Of a stretch of 64,000 nt of DNA, positions 43,586 to 53,698 are shown piece after piece. The notes under the pieces are model-generated. The model had not been told where the DNA came from. It saw nothing but the letters and a program-made list of their open reading frames with translations, and made no database searches. Location of the stretch: positions 62,001-126,000 of the forward strand of contig NZ_VLKT01000009.1 of the NCBI RefSeq assembly GCF_007830515.1. The letters run 5' to 3'. Both the position numbers and the translations under genes were made by a program. Position 1 is the stretch's first letter; every line of letters begins with the position of its first letter. This DNA is from Mesorhizobium tianshanense (GTDB taxonomy: Bacteria > Pseudomonadota > Alphaproteobacteria > Rhizobiales > Rhizobiaceae).

Positions 43586-44863
43586 TTAGCTTACCGGCTG
43601 ATCCTCAGGGCGCAAGCCGGCTTTCTCACGCTCCAGATAGTCTTGGTCGATTTCCGGCAGCGGCTCCCCTTCGAGCGTCGCCTCGAAGGCGCGCAAGCGC
43701 TTGTGAATGGAGAGCAGTTCGACGATCGTTGGCCAGGCATTGACCAGATACTGAAATGAAGAACTGACCTGGCTGAAGGCGGTGGAAATCTGCTGCCATA
43801 TGCCCAAGGTAATAGTTCCGGCAGCAATCGTGGGAATGAGGATCAGGCTGGAGAAGATGGCATCTGCCTGCAGATAGCCGGATCGCACGATATTGAAGTA
43901 GGCGTAGTGGAAGTAGAGGGTGAAGTAGTTGCGTCGGACATGCGAAAAGAGTTCTGCCACCGTCGGCGGTGCGGCACGCGCCGCATCGTCTTCGCCGTAT
44001 ACAAGTTCCTTGCGGTAGGCCGCCTCGACTCGCTGATTCTTGAACTCCAGCCCCGGCAGTTTGACGCCAGCCATCATGAGAAGGATCGTACCGAAGATTG
44101 ACCAGGTGACTGCGGCTACAACCAGAGAATAGGGAATTTCGCCAACGAGGGGCAAGATCTTCACGTGGCTGGAGAGTTGCGCGAGCAATGGCAGGAACGC
44201 TATCAACGTCATCGCGGCGTCAACAAGCGACACACCAAGGCCTTCCATCGTAGTGGAGAACCGCATCGTGTCCTCCTGCACGCGCTGAGAGGCGCCTTCA
44301 ATGTGCCGCAACCTCTGCCAGTGCGTCATGTAGTAGTCATTCATGGCGGTGCGCCAGCGGAAGATATAATGGCTGACGAAGAACCGGGTGATGACGAACA
44401 AGCCCATACCCGACGCGCCAATCCAGGCGTAGATCCAGAACATCGAATAGAGTTCGCCGGCGGTCACCGAGTCGGGTGTCGTAATCGCTTTCTGGAAGAG
44501 ATCAAAGAAAGGTCCGCGCCAAGTATTCAGCGCCACATAAATCTGCACATTAATATATGTCGAAAACAGGATGAGCGCCGAACCGAGGATCGACCAATTC
44601 TGCCACGGGTGAGGAGAATAAAAGCGCCAGAAGGCGTAGAAGGCGCCAACCAGAAAACCAAAATAGATATAGAACCAGATAAACGGCTTGGTCCAGAAGA
44701 TCGTCATTCCAAGGACCGGAGGAACGCCAGCCTCGGCAGGCGGCAGCCCAACAACAGCACCCAACTGCTCGCCGCCGAAAAACCAGAATAAAATAGCGGC
44801 AAGGCTCCACAGGACCGCCGAGGTGAAGAAGAGCTTCGGCTGCGGGAAGAAGGATACGAACAC
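43586..44863 (-). CDS. bacA: SbmA/BacA family peptide transporter
   Basis: A 425-aa inner-membrane protein of the SbmA/BacA family (proton-driven peptide uptake, related to the ABC fold but without its own ATPase). Family stretches include [52 protein letters not shown] [18 protein letters not shown], and the C-terminal helix pairs. In Sinorhizobium and Mesorhizobium BacA protects bacteroids against host NCR peptides. It converges with the deacetylase gene. Confidence 0.95.
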   Translation of the reverse strand: MFVSFFPQPKLFFTSAVLWSLAAILFWFFGGEQLGAVVGLPPAEAGVPPVLGMTIFWTKPFIWFYIYFGFLVGAFYAFWRFYSPHPWQNWSILGSALILFSTYINVQIYVALNTWRGPFFDLFQKAITTPDSVTAGELYSMFWIYAWIGASGMGLFVITRFFVSHYIFRWRTAMNDYYMTHWQRLRHIEGASQRVQEDTMRFSTTMEGLGVSLVDAAMTLIAFLPLLAQLSSHVKILPLVGEIPYSLVVAAVTWSIFGTILLMMAGVKLPGLEFKNQRVEAAYRKELVYGEDDAARAAPPTVAELFSHVRRNYFTLYFHYAYFNIVRSGYLQADAIFSSLILIPTIAAGTITLGIWQQISTAFSQVSSSFQYLVNAWPTIVELLSIHKRLRAFEATLEGEPLPEIDQDYLEREKAGLRPEDQPVS

Positions 44864-44981
44864 TGTGGGGGAATCCTCGGTCGATGCGCAAATCAGCGGC
44901 GTTGCTGTTCAGCGGGCATAAGGTCACACATCGGCTGGAAAGAAAACGGTGACCTAAGCCCAGCACCGAGCAAGACCACAA

Positions 44982-46142
44982 TCATGGCGATTTTGGCGCA
45001 GCCGACCAGGTGATCACGCCAGAGACAAGCAGAACGGCGGCGGCCACGATCGACGCGAGGAAGAAGTCGCCCGAGGCTTGCGCAAGCAGACCGGCAACGA
45101 TCGGACCGATGATCTGACCGAGGCCGAAGGAAGCCGTCATCAACGCCAGGATCCGGCGTGGCGCTTGCGGGACAAGCTGCCTTCCCGTCTGCAGGCCGAG
45201 CGCGGTGATGGCGATGAAGGTTCCGCCAAGCAGAAGCCCGCCCAGCAGCGGCCCAATGTGTCCGCCCATGGCAACGCTCGCGGTGACGCCAACCACCTCG
45301 ACGAGGCACCCGAAGGCATAAGCCGCATACAGGCCGACCCTTGCGGCGATCTTCTGCCAGAGCCAGACCGAAGGAATCCCGGCAAGGCCGGTGACCATCC
45401 ATACCACTGCTTCGAAGACGCGTCCGCCGCCACCCTGCCGGACAATGGCGATCAGAAACGTCGCCGTCACGATATAACCGAAGCCAAACAGGCCATAGGC
45501 GATGATGATCTTCATCAGCGAGCGGTCCTTCGGCAGCGCCGGTTCGCGACCGTCGACGCCGTTGGCGGTCGCGGTGCTGCCGACCAGCAGCGCCACGACG
45601 ACAAAGGCGCATGCTGAGATCGCGGCGGACCAGAACCAGCCCGCCGCCCAGCCGGCATGTTCCATGACGAGGATCGCCATCAGCGCCGAGGACGCCGCAA
45701 TGCCGAGGCCGACGCCGCCGAAATGCAGAGCCTGCAGGTCGTTTCGGCCGGCTGCGGCCAGATGGCCGAAAACGATGCTGGACATGAAGACCAAGACGAA
45801 GGCGCTGGCCAGACCGGCAAGAAACCGGATGACGAGAAAGGCCGCCATGGTACCGGCCAGGCCCATTACCCCGGTGAGGACTGCGGTGGCGGCAAGACCA
45901 GCGAGCATCAGCAGGCGCTCGCGGCCGTGCGCCCAGCCACCAACCGCTGCAAGCGCGCCGACGAGATAGCCGAGATAGTTGGCGGATGCGATCCAACCGG
46001 CGTCCGCCGCCGACAGGCCGAGCTCTTCCATCATGCCGGGCAGAATCGGCGTATAGACGAAACGGCCGATGCCCATGGCGACAGCCAGGGCAACCATGCC
46101 GGCGAGGGCGAGACGCAACGGGGATGGCGAAGCGGCTTTCAT
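44982..46142 (-). CDS. YbfB/YjiJ family MFS transporter
   Basis: A 386-aa membrane protein with about 12 hydrophobic segments. The first part, MVALAVAMGIGRFVYTPILP and GWIASANYLGYLVGALA, is the signature of the YbfB/YjiJ (UPF0226) MFS group. The start ATG 46142 fits the first helix; the frame is open upstream but not membrane-like. The substrate is unknown. Confidence 0.88.
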   Translation of the reverse strand: MKAASPSPLRLALAGMVALAVAMGIGRFVYTPILPGMMEELGLSAADAGWIASANYLGYLVGALAAVGGWAHGRERLLMLAGLAATAVLTGVMGLAGTMAAFLVIRFLAGLASAFVLVFMSSIVFGHLAAAGRNDLQALHFGGVGLGIAASSALMAILVMEHAGWAAGWFWSAAISACAFVVVALLVGSTATANGVDGREPALPKDRSLMKIIIAYGLFGFGYIVTATFLIAIVRQGGGGRVFEAVVWMVTGLAGIPSVWLWQKIAARVGLYAAYAFGCLVEVVGVTASVAMGGHIGPLLGGLLLGGTFIAITALGLQTGRQLVPQAPRRILALMTASFGLGQIIGPIVAGLLAQASGDFFLASIVAAAVLLVSGVITWSAAPKSP

Positions 46143-46284
46143 TGCGGTGCACAATAGATGCACGAGCCTGTCAAACAATCCGCTTCCTGTTGGGCCAGAA
46201 TGGCTCGCAGCGGTCGTCGGCAACCAGCCTCAGCCCGGCCCTACCAGCAGCAGAGGGCGACGGCCCGTTGCCGTTTCGGCAGCT

Positions 46285-46497
46285 TCAACCGCAACCTGCT
46301 TGCACGGCAGCCGTCTCGTAGGCAGTGCGCCGGGCCGTCAGCCTGAACGGCACGTCGCCGAGTTCGCGCTCCGACATGGCGTCGAGCACAGGATGCGACA
46401 GCGGGTCGATCACCCATCGGATGGTCTCGCTTTCATGCGACCGGCTCTGCCGCGTGCCGGGATTGGAAAAGACCCTGAGCAGCGATAAAATCTTCAT
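46285..46497 (-). CDS. small protein (70 aa) divergent from a LysR gene
   Basis: A 70-codon ORF preceded by a good GGAGG nine bases before ATG 46497. It reads MKILSLLRVFSNPG then SETIRWVIDPLSHPVLDAMS and RELGDVPFRL. It has the shape of the small proteins often found next to GcvA-type regulators in rhizobia, of unknown function. The LysR-type gene starts 98 bp away on the other strand, so it may be regulated by it. Confidence 0.6.
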   Translation of the reverse strand: MKILSLLRVFSNPGTRQSRSHESETIRWVIDPLSHPVLDAMSERELGDVPFRLTARRTAYETAAVQAGCG

Positions 46498-46594
46498 CGG
46501 ATTTTTCCTCCAGAGGTCTGCTTGCCCGCTAGAATCTGCCACTCCGCTCTGTGTTTCAATCGAGATTTCAACCGTGGAAGTTTAGAAAAACTAT

Positions 46595-47509
46595 ATGGCC
46601 ATGCTGAACCGCGTCCACCTCAACGGCCTGCGCGCCGTGGAAACCGTCGCCCGCCTGGGATCGCTTTCGGCCGCGGCGAGCGAACTCAACGTGTCCCCCA
46701 GCGCCGTCAGCCAGCAGATCAAGCGGACAGAACAGCAACTCGGCCAGGCGTTGTTCGAACGAACGGCAAGCGGTCTCGTGCCGACCGAATTCGGCACCGT
46801 CTTCACCGCGCGGCTCGGGGCAGGTTTCCGCGAGCTTGCGCAGGCCGTGGCGCTCGCCGACGAGGTCTCCGAATGCACACTGGTGGTTTCGGTGGCGCCG
46901 GCTTTTGCCTCGAAGTGGCTGCTGCCGAGACTGTCACGGCATTTCGCCCGGCATCCGAATGTGCTTTTGCGCATCGACGCCTCGGTACGGATTGCCGATC
47001 TCGATCGCTCGGACATTGACATCGCGATCCGGCTTGGCGACGGCAAATGGCCGGGCGGTCGCGCGGAACTGCTGCTGGCGCAGGAGGTCTTCCCGGTCTG
47101 CGCCCCGGTGATCGCCGACAAGCTGAAATCGATCGAGGACCTCGCCTCGACGTGCGCGATCACCGACGAAAAGGCGATGATCAGTTGGGAAAGCTGGTTC
47201 GAGGCCGCCGGGGCAGAGCCGGTCACCTTCCTCAAGGGCGCACGCTTCACCGACCCGATGCTGTGCCTGGAATCGGCGATTGCCGGCCACGGCGTCATGC
47301 TCGGCTGGCAATTGCTGGCCGCCGACGCGCTGGCCGACGGCCGCCTTGTCGCGCCTTTCGGCGTGCGTGCCCAGAGCGGGCTCGGCTATTGGCTGGTGAC
47401 CTCCGCCGCCAAGAGCGAAAGCCGCAAGGTCAGGGATTTCAAAGCCTGGATCCGCGAAGAAATAGCGGCGACGATGGCGCAATTCGGGTCGCTCGCCAGC
47501 GCGGACTGA
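46595..47509 (+). CDS. LysR family transcriptional regulator, GcvA-like
   Basis: A 304-aa protein with an N-terminal winged helix-turn-helix (LNGLRAVETVARLGSLSAAA, then SPSAVSQQIKRTEQQLG) and a LysR co-inducer domain whose pattern (WLLPRLSRHFARHPNVLLRI, IRLGDGKWPG) matches the GcvA subgroup. It probably controls the divergent small ORF and perhaps itself; the inducer is unknown. Confidence 0.9.
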   Translation: MAMLNRVHLNGLRAVETVARLGSLSAAASELNVSPSAVSQQIKRTEQQLGQALFERTASGLVPTEFGTVFTARLGAGFRELAQAVALADEVSECTLVVSVAPAFASKWLLPRLSRHFARHPNVLLRIDASVRIADLDRSDIDIAIRLGDGKWPGGRAELLLAQEVFPVCAPVIADKLKSIEDLASTCAITDEKAMISWESWFEAAGAEPVTFLKGARFTDPMLCLESAIAGHGVMLGWQLLAADALADGRLVAPFGVRAQSGLGYWLVTSAAKSESRKVRDFKAWIREEIAATMAQFGSLASAD

Positions 47510-47593
47510 GCCTGCCCAATGCAATCGCGGTGGAAAGAAGAGCGGCGCCGGCCTATGTAGGAGCCAGACTCCCACATGGCGACAGGCAGGATC

Positions 47594-48850
47594 ATGACCA
47601 CACATTCGCGCGGCGTTTCCGCAACGATCGACCCGGTGAAGCTCGACAGGCTGGCCGAGGTTGCCATCAAGGTCGGGCTGCAGTTGCAACCGGGGCAGGA
47701 CCTGGTGCTGACATCGTCGATCGCAGCGCTTCCTTTGACGCGACGGATCGTCGAGCATGCCTACAAAGCGGGCGCCGGCCTGGTGACGCCGATCTTCAAC
47801 GACGACGAAATCACGCTGGCGCGCTTCCGCTACGGGGCGGACGCCAGCTTCGACCGCGCCGCCGGCTGGCTCTATGAGGGCATGGCGAAGGCCTTCGCCA
47901 ACAATGCGGCACGGCTGGCCGTGCGCGGCGAGGATCCATCACTGCTGTCGGCACAGGATCCGGGACAAGTGGCGCGCGCCAACAAGGCGAACTCGATCGC
48001 CTACCAGCCGGCGCTGGAAAAGATCACCGGCTTCGACATCAACTGGAACATCGTTGCCTATCCCGATCAGGCCTGGGCTAGCCAAGTATTTCCGGACGAT
48101 ACCGACGACGTCGCAGTGGCGAAACTCGCCGACGCCATCTTTGCCGCCGCACGGGTGGATGTGGACGACCCGATCGGCAACTGGAAGGCGCACAATGCGG
48201 CCCTGCGCGATCGCACCGAATGGCTGAACGGACATAATTTCCATGCGCTGCATTTCACCGGACCGGGCACCGACCTAACCGTCGGCCTGGCCGATGGTCA
48301 TGAATGGATGGGCGGTGCCTCGACCGCCAGGAATGGCATCACCTGCAACCCCAATATCCCGACCGAGGAGGTTTTCACCACGCCGCATGCAAGGCGCGTC
48401 GAAGGCCATGTCTCAAGCACCAAGCCGCTGTCCTATCAGGGCACGCTGATCGACGGCATTGCCGTGCGTTTCGAGGCTGGCCGCATCGTCGAAGCCAAGG
48501 CCAGCCGCGGCGAGGACGTGCTGAAGAAAGTGCTCGACACCGATGAAGGCTCGCGCCGTCTCGGCGAGGTCGCGCTGGTGCCGCATTCCTCGCCGATCTC
48601 GAAGAGCGGCCTGCTGTTCTTCAACACGCTGTTCGACGAGAATGCCGCCAGCCACATCGCGCTCGGCCAGTGCTATTCGAAGTGTTTTGTCGACGGCGCC
48701 TCGCTCAGCCAGGACGAGATCGCGGCGCGCGGCGGCAACAAGAGCTTCATCCATATCGACTGGATGATCGGCTCGGACAAGATCGACATCGACGGTGTCG
48801 GCAAGGACGGCAGCCGCATGCCGGTGATGCGCAAGGGCGAATGGGCCTGA
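47594..48850 (+). CDS. M29 family aminopeptidase
   Basis: A 418-aa thermophilic-type metallo-aminopeptidase (AmpS/PepS/AmpT family). It has the start region LDRLAEVAIKVGLQLQPGQD, the conserved FTGPGTDLTVGL, PNIPTEEVFTTPHARRVEGH with metal-binding Glu and His, the ALVPHSSPISKSG segment and the end HIDWMIGSDKIDIDG. Co-catalytic metals cut N-terminal residues in the cytoplasm. ATG 47594 with AGGCAGGATC is preferred over ATG 47576. Confidence 0.92.
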   Translation: MTTHSRGVSATIDPVKLDRLAEVAIKVGLQLQPGQDLVLTSSIAALPLTRRIVEHAYKAGAGLVTPIFNDDEITLARFRYGADASFDRAAGWLYEGMAKAFANNAARLAVRGEDPSLLSAQDPGQVARANKANSIAYQPALEKITGFDINWNIVAYPDQAWASQVFPDDTDDVAVAKLADAIFAAARVDVDDPIGNWKAHNAALRDRTEWLNGHNFHALHFTGPGTDLTVGLADGHEWMGGASTARNGITCNPNIPTEEVFTTPHARRVEGHVSSTKPLSYQGTLIDGIAVRFEAGRIVEAKASRGEDVLKKVLDTDEGSRRLGEVALVPHSSPISKSGLLFFNTLFDENAASHIALGQCYSKCFVDGASLSQDEIAARGGNKSFIHIDWMIGSDKIDIDGVGKDGSRMPVMRKGEWA

Positions 48851-48872
48851 CAGGAACGCGTCGCGAGGTTCC

Positions 48873-49229
48873 ATGACCTTCGATGTCGCGGTCAAGCGCA
48901 TCTATGAGCCGGCATCGCCCGCCGACGGGCAGCGGGTGCTGGTAGACCGGATATGGCCGCGCGGCGTCCGCAAGGCAGATGCCGCGCTGACGCTTTGGCT
49001 GAAGGACATCGCGCCAAGCGATGAATTGCGCAAATGGTTCGGCCATGAGCCGGCGCGCTGGGCGGGATTCCAGCAGCGATACCGCGACGAGCTCGACGGG
49101 AATGGCGAGACCGTCGCGCAATTGCGCGCCCTGCTGGGGAAAGGCCGGGTGACGCTGCTCTACGGCGCCCATGACGAGATGCACAACAACGCAGTGGCTC
49201 TGGCTGACTATCTGCGCGAAACGGGCTGA
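48873..49229 (+). CDS. DUF488 domain protein
   Basis: A 118-aa protein with the DUF488 pattern: VAVKRIYEPASPADGQRVLV, DRIWPRGVRKADAAL, LWLKDIAPSDELRKWFGH and the C-terminal VTLLYGAHDEMHNNAVAL. It follows the aminopeptidase by 22 bp. The function is unknown; the family is often stress-linked. Confidence 0.9.
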   Translation: MTFDVAVKRIYEPASPADGQRVLVDRIWPRGVRKADAALTLWLKDIAPSDELRKWFGHEPARWAGFQQRYRDELDGNGETVAQLRALLGKGRVTLLYGAHDEMHNNAVALADYLRETG

Positions 49230-49371
49230 GACGGCGGCGCGCACCCTGCCGGTTCTGCCGCCGCCACGCAGCACAAGTTCAGGATCGCCTCCAGGCAGCC
49301 GTTGTATAGGTGCTACCGCCTCGTGGTCGGACCATTCTTGATTTCATGATCATCCGATCGCGAATCTCTCC

Positions 49372-50439
49372 TCAGGCGACACGCAGTTCCGTGGCCGCAT
49401 CGAAAAGGTGCACCTTGCCCGGCAGTACAGAGAGATTGATCGCGGTGCCGGCGCTGCGGCGCTCGTCACGCGGCACCACGGCGACGGCATCGTATCCCGC
49501 GACGCGCAAATGAATCTGAACATCCGCGCCGGTCGTTTCGGACAGCACGACCTCGCCCTTGATTTCACCCGCATCCGAAATGCCGAGATCGTTTGGCCGG
49601 ACGCCCATGATGACCTTCTGGCCTGGCACCGCCTTGATCTCCGGTGAGAGGCCGATCGACACGCCTTCGGCGACAAAGCGAGGACCGCCGCCCGCGGTCT
49701 CGACGGCGCCAGCGATGAAATTCATCGAAGGCGAGCCGATGAAATCAGCGACATATTTCGAGTTCGGGCGCTCATAGACCTCGTCGGGCGTGCCGATCTG
49801 CATGATTCTGCCGGCGTGCATCAGGACGATCTTGTCAGCCATCGTCATCGCCTCGATCTGGTCATGGGTGACGTAGATCGTGGTCGTGCCTAGACGATTG
49901 TGGAGTTGCCGGATCTCCACGCGCATATGAGTGCGCAGCTTCGCATCGAGATTGGAGAGCGGCTCGTCGAAAAGGAAGACGGCGGCATCCCGCACCATGG
50001 CGCGGCCCATGGCGACGCGCTGGCGCTGGCCGCCCGACAGTTCCTTGGGATAGCGCCCGAGATAGGGCGTGAGATTGAGGATTTCCGCCGCCCATTCGAC
50101 CTTCTTCCTGATCTCCGCCTTTGGCAGTTTCGCCACTTCGAGACTGAAGCCGATATTGTCGAACACCGTCATTGTCGGATAGAGCGCGTAGTTCTGGAAC
50201 ACCATTGCGATATCGCGATCGCGCGGGTGAACGTCGTTGACCCGCCTGTCGCCGATCAACAGATCGCCGTTGGTCACGCTCTCGAGCCCTGCTGTCATGC
50301 GCAGGAGCGTCGTCTTTCCGCAACCGGACGGCCCAAGAAGCACGACGAATTCGCGGTCGGCAATGCCGAAGGAGATATCCTTCATCACCTCGACATGCCC
50401 GAAACTCTTGGCGATGTTCCTATATTCTACGGTGGCCAT
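49372..50439 (-). CDS. sugar/polyol ABC transporter ATPase (UgpC/MalK type)
   Basis: A 355-aa ATPase with Walker A GPSGCGKTT (36-44), the signature LSGGQRQRVAMGRAMVR, Walker B (AAVFLFDEPLSNLDAKL) and a C-terminal TOBE-type regulatory domain, as in MalK, UgpC and ThuK. It is the last gene of the operon permease-permease-binding protein-SDR-ATPase. Confidence 0.95.
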   Translation of the reverse strand: MATVEYRNIAKSFGHVEVMKDISFGIADREFVVLLGPSGCGKTTLLRMTAGLESVTNGDLLIGDRRVNDVHPRDRDIAMVFQNYALYPTMTVFDNIGFSLEVAKLPKAEIRKKVEWAAEILNLTPYLGRYPKELSGGQRQRVAMGRAMVRDAAVFLFDEPLSNLDAKLRTHMRVEIRQLHNRLGTTTIYVTHDQIEAMTMADKIVLMHAGRIMQIGTPDEVYERPNSKYVADFIGSPSMNFIAGAVETAGGGPRFVAEGVSIGLSPEIKAVPGQKVIMGVRPNDLGISDAGEIKGEVVLSETTGADVQIHLRVAGYDAVAVVPRDERRSAGTAINLSVLPGKVHLFDAATELRVA

Positions 50440-50469
50440 TCTCTCTCTCCAGAAGCCGGGGGCGGGTCG

Positions 50470-51195
50470 TCAGTATTTCTGCCTGGTCGGCGTGATGACG
50501 ATTTCCTGCACGAGAGCGTTCTGTGGCATCTGGTAGGTGTGCAGCATGAGGTCAGCGACGTGCTCCGGCCCGATCCCGCCGCCGATCTTGAGCTTGTTGG
50601 CCTTGTAGTTGGCCAGCGTCTGCGGATCGAGGACGCCGCTCAGAACTTCGGTTTCGATCACCCCGGGCGAAAGCACGACCACGCGGACGTCATAGTCGGA
50701 AAGATAGTCGCGCAGCGATTCCGACACGGCGTGAACGAAGAATTTCGTCCCGCAGTAAACGGTATGATCCGGATAGACCTTCCGGCCAGCGATCGAACTC
50801 ATCATGAACAGCGTCCCATGACGGCGCTCCATCATGCCCGACATCACCGCGTGGACCGAATTCAGCACGCCTTTCGTATTGATGTCGATCATCTCGTCCC
50901 ATTCCTCGGGCGGCTGGCGGCCTATATCGGCAAGACGCGCAATGCCCGCATTGGCGAATAGCATGTCGACCGGTCCGTATTTGGCTTCCGCCTCCTTTAC
51001 GGCGGCCGCGATTGCGGCGCGATCCCGGACATCGACCTGCCGGGCCGTGCTGTCGGGCAGGTTCAGCGCCTCCATGCGCTCCAGACGGCGGGCCATCATC
51101 AAAACAGGGTGGCCGGCGCGCGAAAACGCCTTGGCGACGGCCTCGCCGATACCGGAACTCGCTCCTGTCACCGCTACGAGCTGTTTTCCAGCCAT
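50470..51195 (-). CDS. SDR family oxidoreductase in the ABC operon
   Basis: A 241-aa SDR: TGASSGIGEAVAKAF, LFANAGIA in place of NNAG, catalytic serine in MMSSIAG and YCGTK. The YdfG-like layout (serine/hydroxy-acid 3-dehydrogenase group) suggests oxidation of a polyol or hydroxy acid imported by the transporter; the actual substrate is unknown. It sits between the binding protein and the ATPase. Confidence 0.85.
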   Translation of the reverse strand: MAGKQLVAVTGASSGIGEAVAKAFSRAGHPVLMMARRLERMEALNLPDSTARQVDVRDRAAIAAAVKEAEAKYGPVDMLFANAGIARLADIGRQPPEEWDEMIDINTKGVLNSVHAVMSGMMERRHGTLFMMSSIAGRKVYPDHTVYCGTKFFVHAVSESLRDYLSDYDVRVVVLSPGVIETEVLSGVLDPQTLANYKANKLKIGGGIGPEHVADLMLHTYQMPQNALVQEIVITPTRQKY

Positions 51196-51259
51196 TGCTT
51201 TTCCTCTTGGGAATTGTCGATACCCAGGATGGCGGCCTCAGGCCGCCACCCTGGAACAC

Positions 51260-52765
51260 TCAGCTCTTAGCGACGAGATCGTCGACCTGGGTTTTCAGAG
51301 CGTCGAGCGACTCCTTGGCCGTGCCCGACTGGCCGGCGAAGTACTTGCCCAGCGCAACCGGGATCATGTCGCTCGAGAGTTCCGCCCATGCCGGCAGGTC
51401 GGGCTCGGATCCCATGTAGTTGGCGATGGTGTCGCGCACGACCGGCAGATGGCGGGTCGTACCAGCGCCGACACGGGCATTGGCCAGCACGCGCGGATCG
51501 TCATAGACACTGGTGCGCGTTGGGCCCGTACCGCCGCCCAGAACGGTTATCAGCGCCTGGGTGTCGGCTGAAGTCGCCCACTGCATGAAAATCCAGGCAG
51601 CGTCCGGATTCTTCGAATATTTCGACACCGCGAGCGAAGAACCGCCTTGGTGACCAACGCCCGGAATTTCGCCGAATCCGGTCTGTTCGACCGTGCGTAG
51701 CGTGGCGGCTGGCTTCGGCGGAACCATCGCTTCCATCAGACCGGAGACCTTGGAGGCGTTGGGATCGTCGAAGAACGGGAAGAATTCGCCCCAGGACAGC
51801 ATCGAGGCGGCAACGCCCTGGCCAACCGACTGGCCCTCACCATCCCATGTCCAGCCATCGACGCCGGGCGGCATCGTCGCCTTGAGCTTGTCCCAGTAGG
51901 CCATCGCGGCCAACCCTGCGTCGTCGTTGCCGCTGAATTTGCCGTCGGCGCCGAAAATCGAGCCGCCATGGCCCCAAAGCCACGCCGTCCAATCGCATTC
52001 GAGGCTGTAATGGCCCGATTTCATCTGGCCGCTGGTGCCGTACATGTTCGGGCCCTTGGCGTCGGTGATCGCCGCGGACGCCTGCAGCAAATCCTCCAGC
52101 GTGGCTGGAGGCGGCAGCTTGAGCTCGTCCCAGATGTCCTTGCGGTACTGCGTGATGAAGATCGGGATGTCGTAGGGCACGCCGACCATGCGATCCTCGT
52201 ACATGGCGATACCGTCGACGAGCGGCTTTAGGAAGTCGTCGATGTTGTAGTTCGGCATCGCCAGATCGGCATTCTTGAGCTGCTCGCGCGGATCGAAGAC
52301 GTCCTGGCTGAAGCTCGCCGCCCAGCTCTGGTCGATATAGTAGAGGTCGTATGTGCCGAGGCTCGACGCCACGTCGAGCGTCAGCTTTTGCAGCACCTGC
52401 TCGAGCGGCAGCACTTCGATCTCGACCTTGATGCCGGTAGCCTCCTCGAAATACTGCTTGAGCTGCGTAGCGATGGCGTTCGACGGCGGCGTCGATTCGG
52501 TGGCGAGACGCAGCGTCGTTCCGGCAAAGGGCTTACCGACATCCGAGAGCCACTTGGTGATTTCGGCGCTGGGCTTCAGTTCCTGTTCCTGAGCCGATGC
52601 CTGGCTGATGCCGTAGAACGGACGTCGTCCCAGACCCATGCCGAGCGCGCCGGCGCCGAGGCCGAGAATGCTTGCTGCGCGAAGAAACGAGCGCCGGTCC
52701 ATCTGTCCGCGAACGAAGCGATCGGTGACAGAGGCAAGATGCGCCTTTCTGATGCTGTCTTTCAT
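51260..52765 (-). CDS. ABC transporter substrate-binding protein (Tat-exported)
   Basis: A 501-aa family 1 extracellular binding protein with a twin-arginine signal (DRRSFLRAASILGLG, about residues 23-37). The mature part has family-typical stretches (LPLEQVLQKLTLDV, VGVPYDIPIFITQYRKDIWD). Its length is above the usual 400-450 residues for sugar-binding proteins, and a long Tat leader explains part of that. It captures the transported solute in the periplasm. Confidence 0.92.
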   Translation of the reverse strand: MKDSIRKAHLASVTDRFVRGQMDRRSFLRAASILGLGAGALGMGLGRRPFYGISQASAQEQELKPSAEITKWLSDVGKPFAGTTLRLATESTPPSNAIATQLKQYFEEATGIKVEIEVLPLEQVLQKLTLDVASSLGTYDLYYIDQSWAASFSQDVFDPREQLKNADLAMPNYNIDDFLKPLVDGIAMYEDRMVGVPYDIPIFITQYRKDIWDELKLPPPATLEDLLQASAAITDAKGPNMYGTSGQMKSGHYSLECDWTAWLWGHGGSIFGADGKFSGNDDAGLAAMAYWDKLKATMPPGVDGWTWDGEGQSVGQGVAASMLSWGEFFPFFDDPNASKVSGLMEAMVPPKPAATLRTVEQTGFGEIPGVGHQGGSSLAVSKYSKNPDAAWIFMQWATSADTQALITVLGGGTGPTRTSVYDDPRVLANARVGAGTTRHLPVVRDTIANYMGSEPDLPAWAELSSDMIPVALGKYFAGQSGTAKESLDALKTQVDDLVAKS

Positions 52766-52824
52766 TGTCTACTCCTCCGGTTTAATTCGCGATTTTCACA
52801 AGGCTGCGAATTCGAGCCTCCCAT

Positions 52825-53697
52825 CTATTGTTTCAACGATCCCATCGTGAGACCGCGCACGAGATGCTTTTGAACCAACAGAATGAAGATGAAAGCAGGA
52901 ATGATGGATGCGGCTCCAAGCGCGGCCATGTTGCCCCAGGCGGTGCCGATCGAGGTTACGAAGGTCGACGAGACGACAGGCACTGTCTTGAGCGACGTGG
53001 TGGTCAGGGTCAGCGCAAAGAGGAATTCGGTCCAGCTGAAGATGAAGCAGAGGACCGCCGTGGCGGCGACGCCGCCCTTGGCCATCGGCAGCACAATCCG
53101 CCGGAAGATCATGAAGCGGCTGGCGCCATCGACGATCGCGCTCTCGTCGATCTCGGAGGGAATGTCGTCGAAGAAGCTCTTCATCAGGAGGACGGCGAGC
53201 GGCAGGTTCATCAGCGCGTGGATCAGCACCATGCCGGTATAGGTGTCGATGAGCCCGAAATTCTTGTAGATGAAGAACATCGGAACCGCGACCGCGACAG
53301 GCGGCATCATGCGCGTGGACAAAACCCATCCGACGAAACTATGCCGGCCGCGGAAGTTCATGCGCGACAGGGCGTAGGCGGCAACCGTGGCGATGGCGAC
53401 GGCGAGCACGGTCGACAGCGTCGCGATCACGATCGAATCCCAGACGCGGGGCGCCATGTAGAAATTGCCGCCGCCCGGCGTCACGGTGATGCCGCCGCTG
53501 CCCAGCGAAATCCCGAACACCTTCTGGAAATTGTCGAAGGTCGGCGTGAAGGCGAACAGTTTTGGCGGCCGGTTGAAGATGTCATTGCCGTGTTTGAACG
53601 CCACCGACGTCCAGTAGTAGATCGGAAAGAAGAAGACTGCGACCACAACCCAGGCGGCGATGGTACGAAGCATGCGCGTTGAGAAGGAGCCGTTCAT
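52825..53697 (-). CDS. carbohydrate ABC permease, MalG-type
   Basis: A 290-aa membrane protein with six helices and the EAA loop typical of MalG/UgpE permeases (SEIDESAIVDGASRFMIFRR, and PMAKGGVAATAVLCFIFSW). It is the second gene of the ABC operon, 1 bp after the first permease. Confidence 0.94.
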   Translation of the reverse strand: MNGSFSTRMLRTIAAWVVVAVFFFPIYYWTSVAFKHGNDIFNRPPKLFAFTPTFDNFQKVFGISLGSGGITVTPGGGNFYMAPRVWDSIVIATLSTVLAVAIATVAAYALSRMNFRGRHSFVGWVLSTRMMPPVAVAVPMFFIYKNFGLIDTYTGMVLIHALMNLPLAVLLMKSFFDDIPSEIDESAIVDGASRFMIFRRIVLPMAKGGVAATAVLCFIFSWTEFLFALTLTTTSLKTVPVVSSTFVTSIGTAWGNMAALGAASIIPAFIFILLVQKHLVRGLTMGSLKQ

Positions 53698-53698
53698 T

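Noticed and set aside
44893..46152. 419-codon frame overlapping the MFS gene
   Set aside because: Arg- and Ser-rich reading of the same DNA in another frame; the MFS frame has clear membrane helices.
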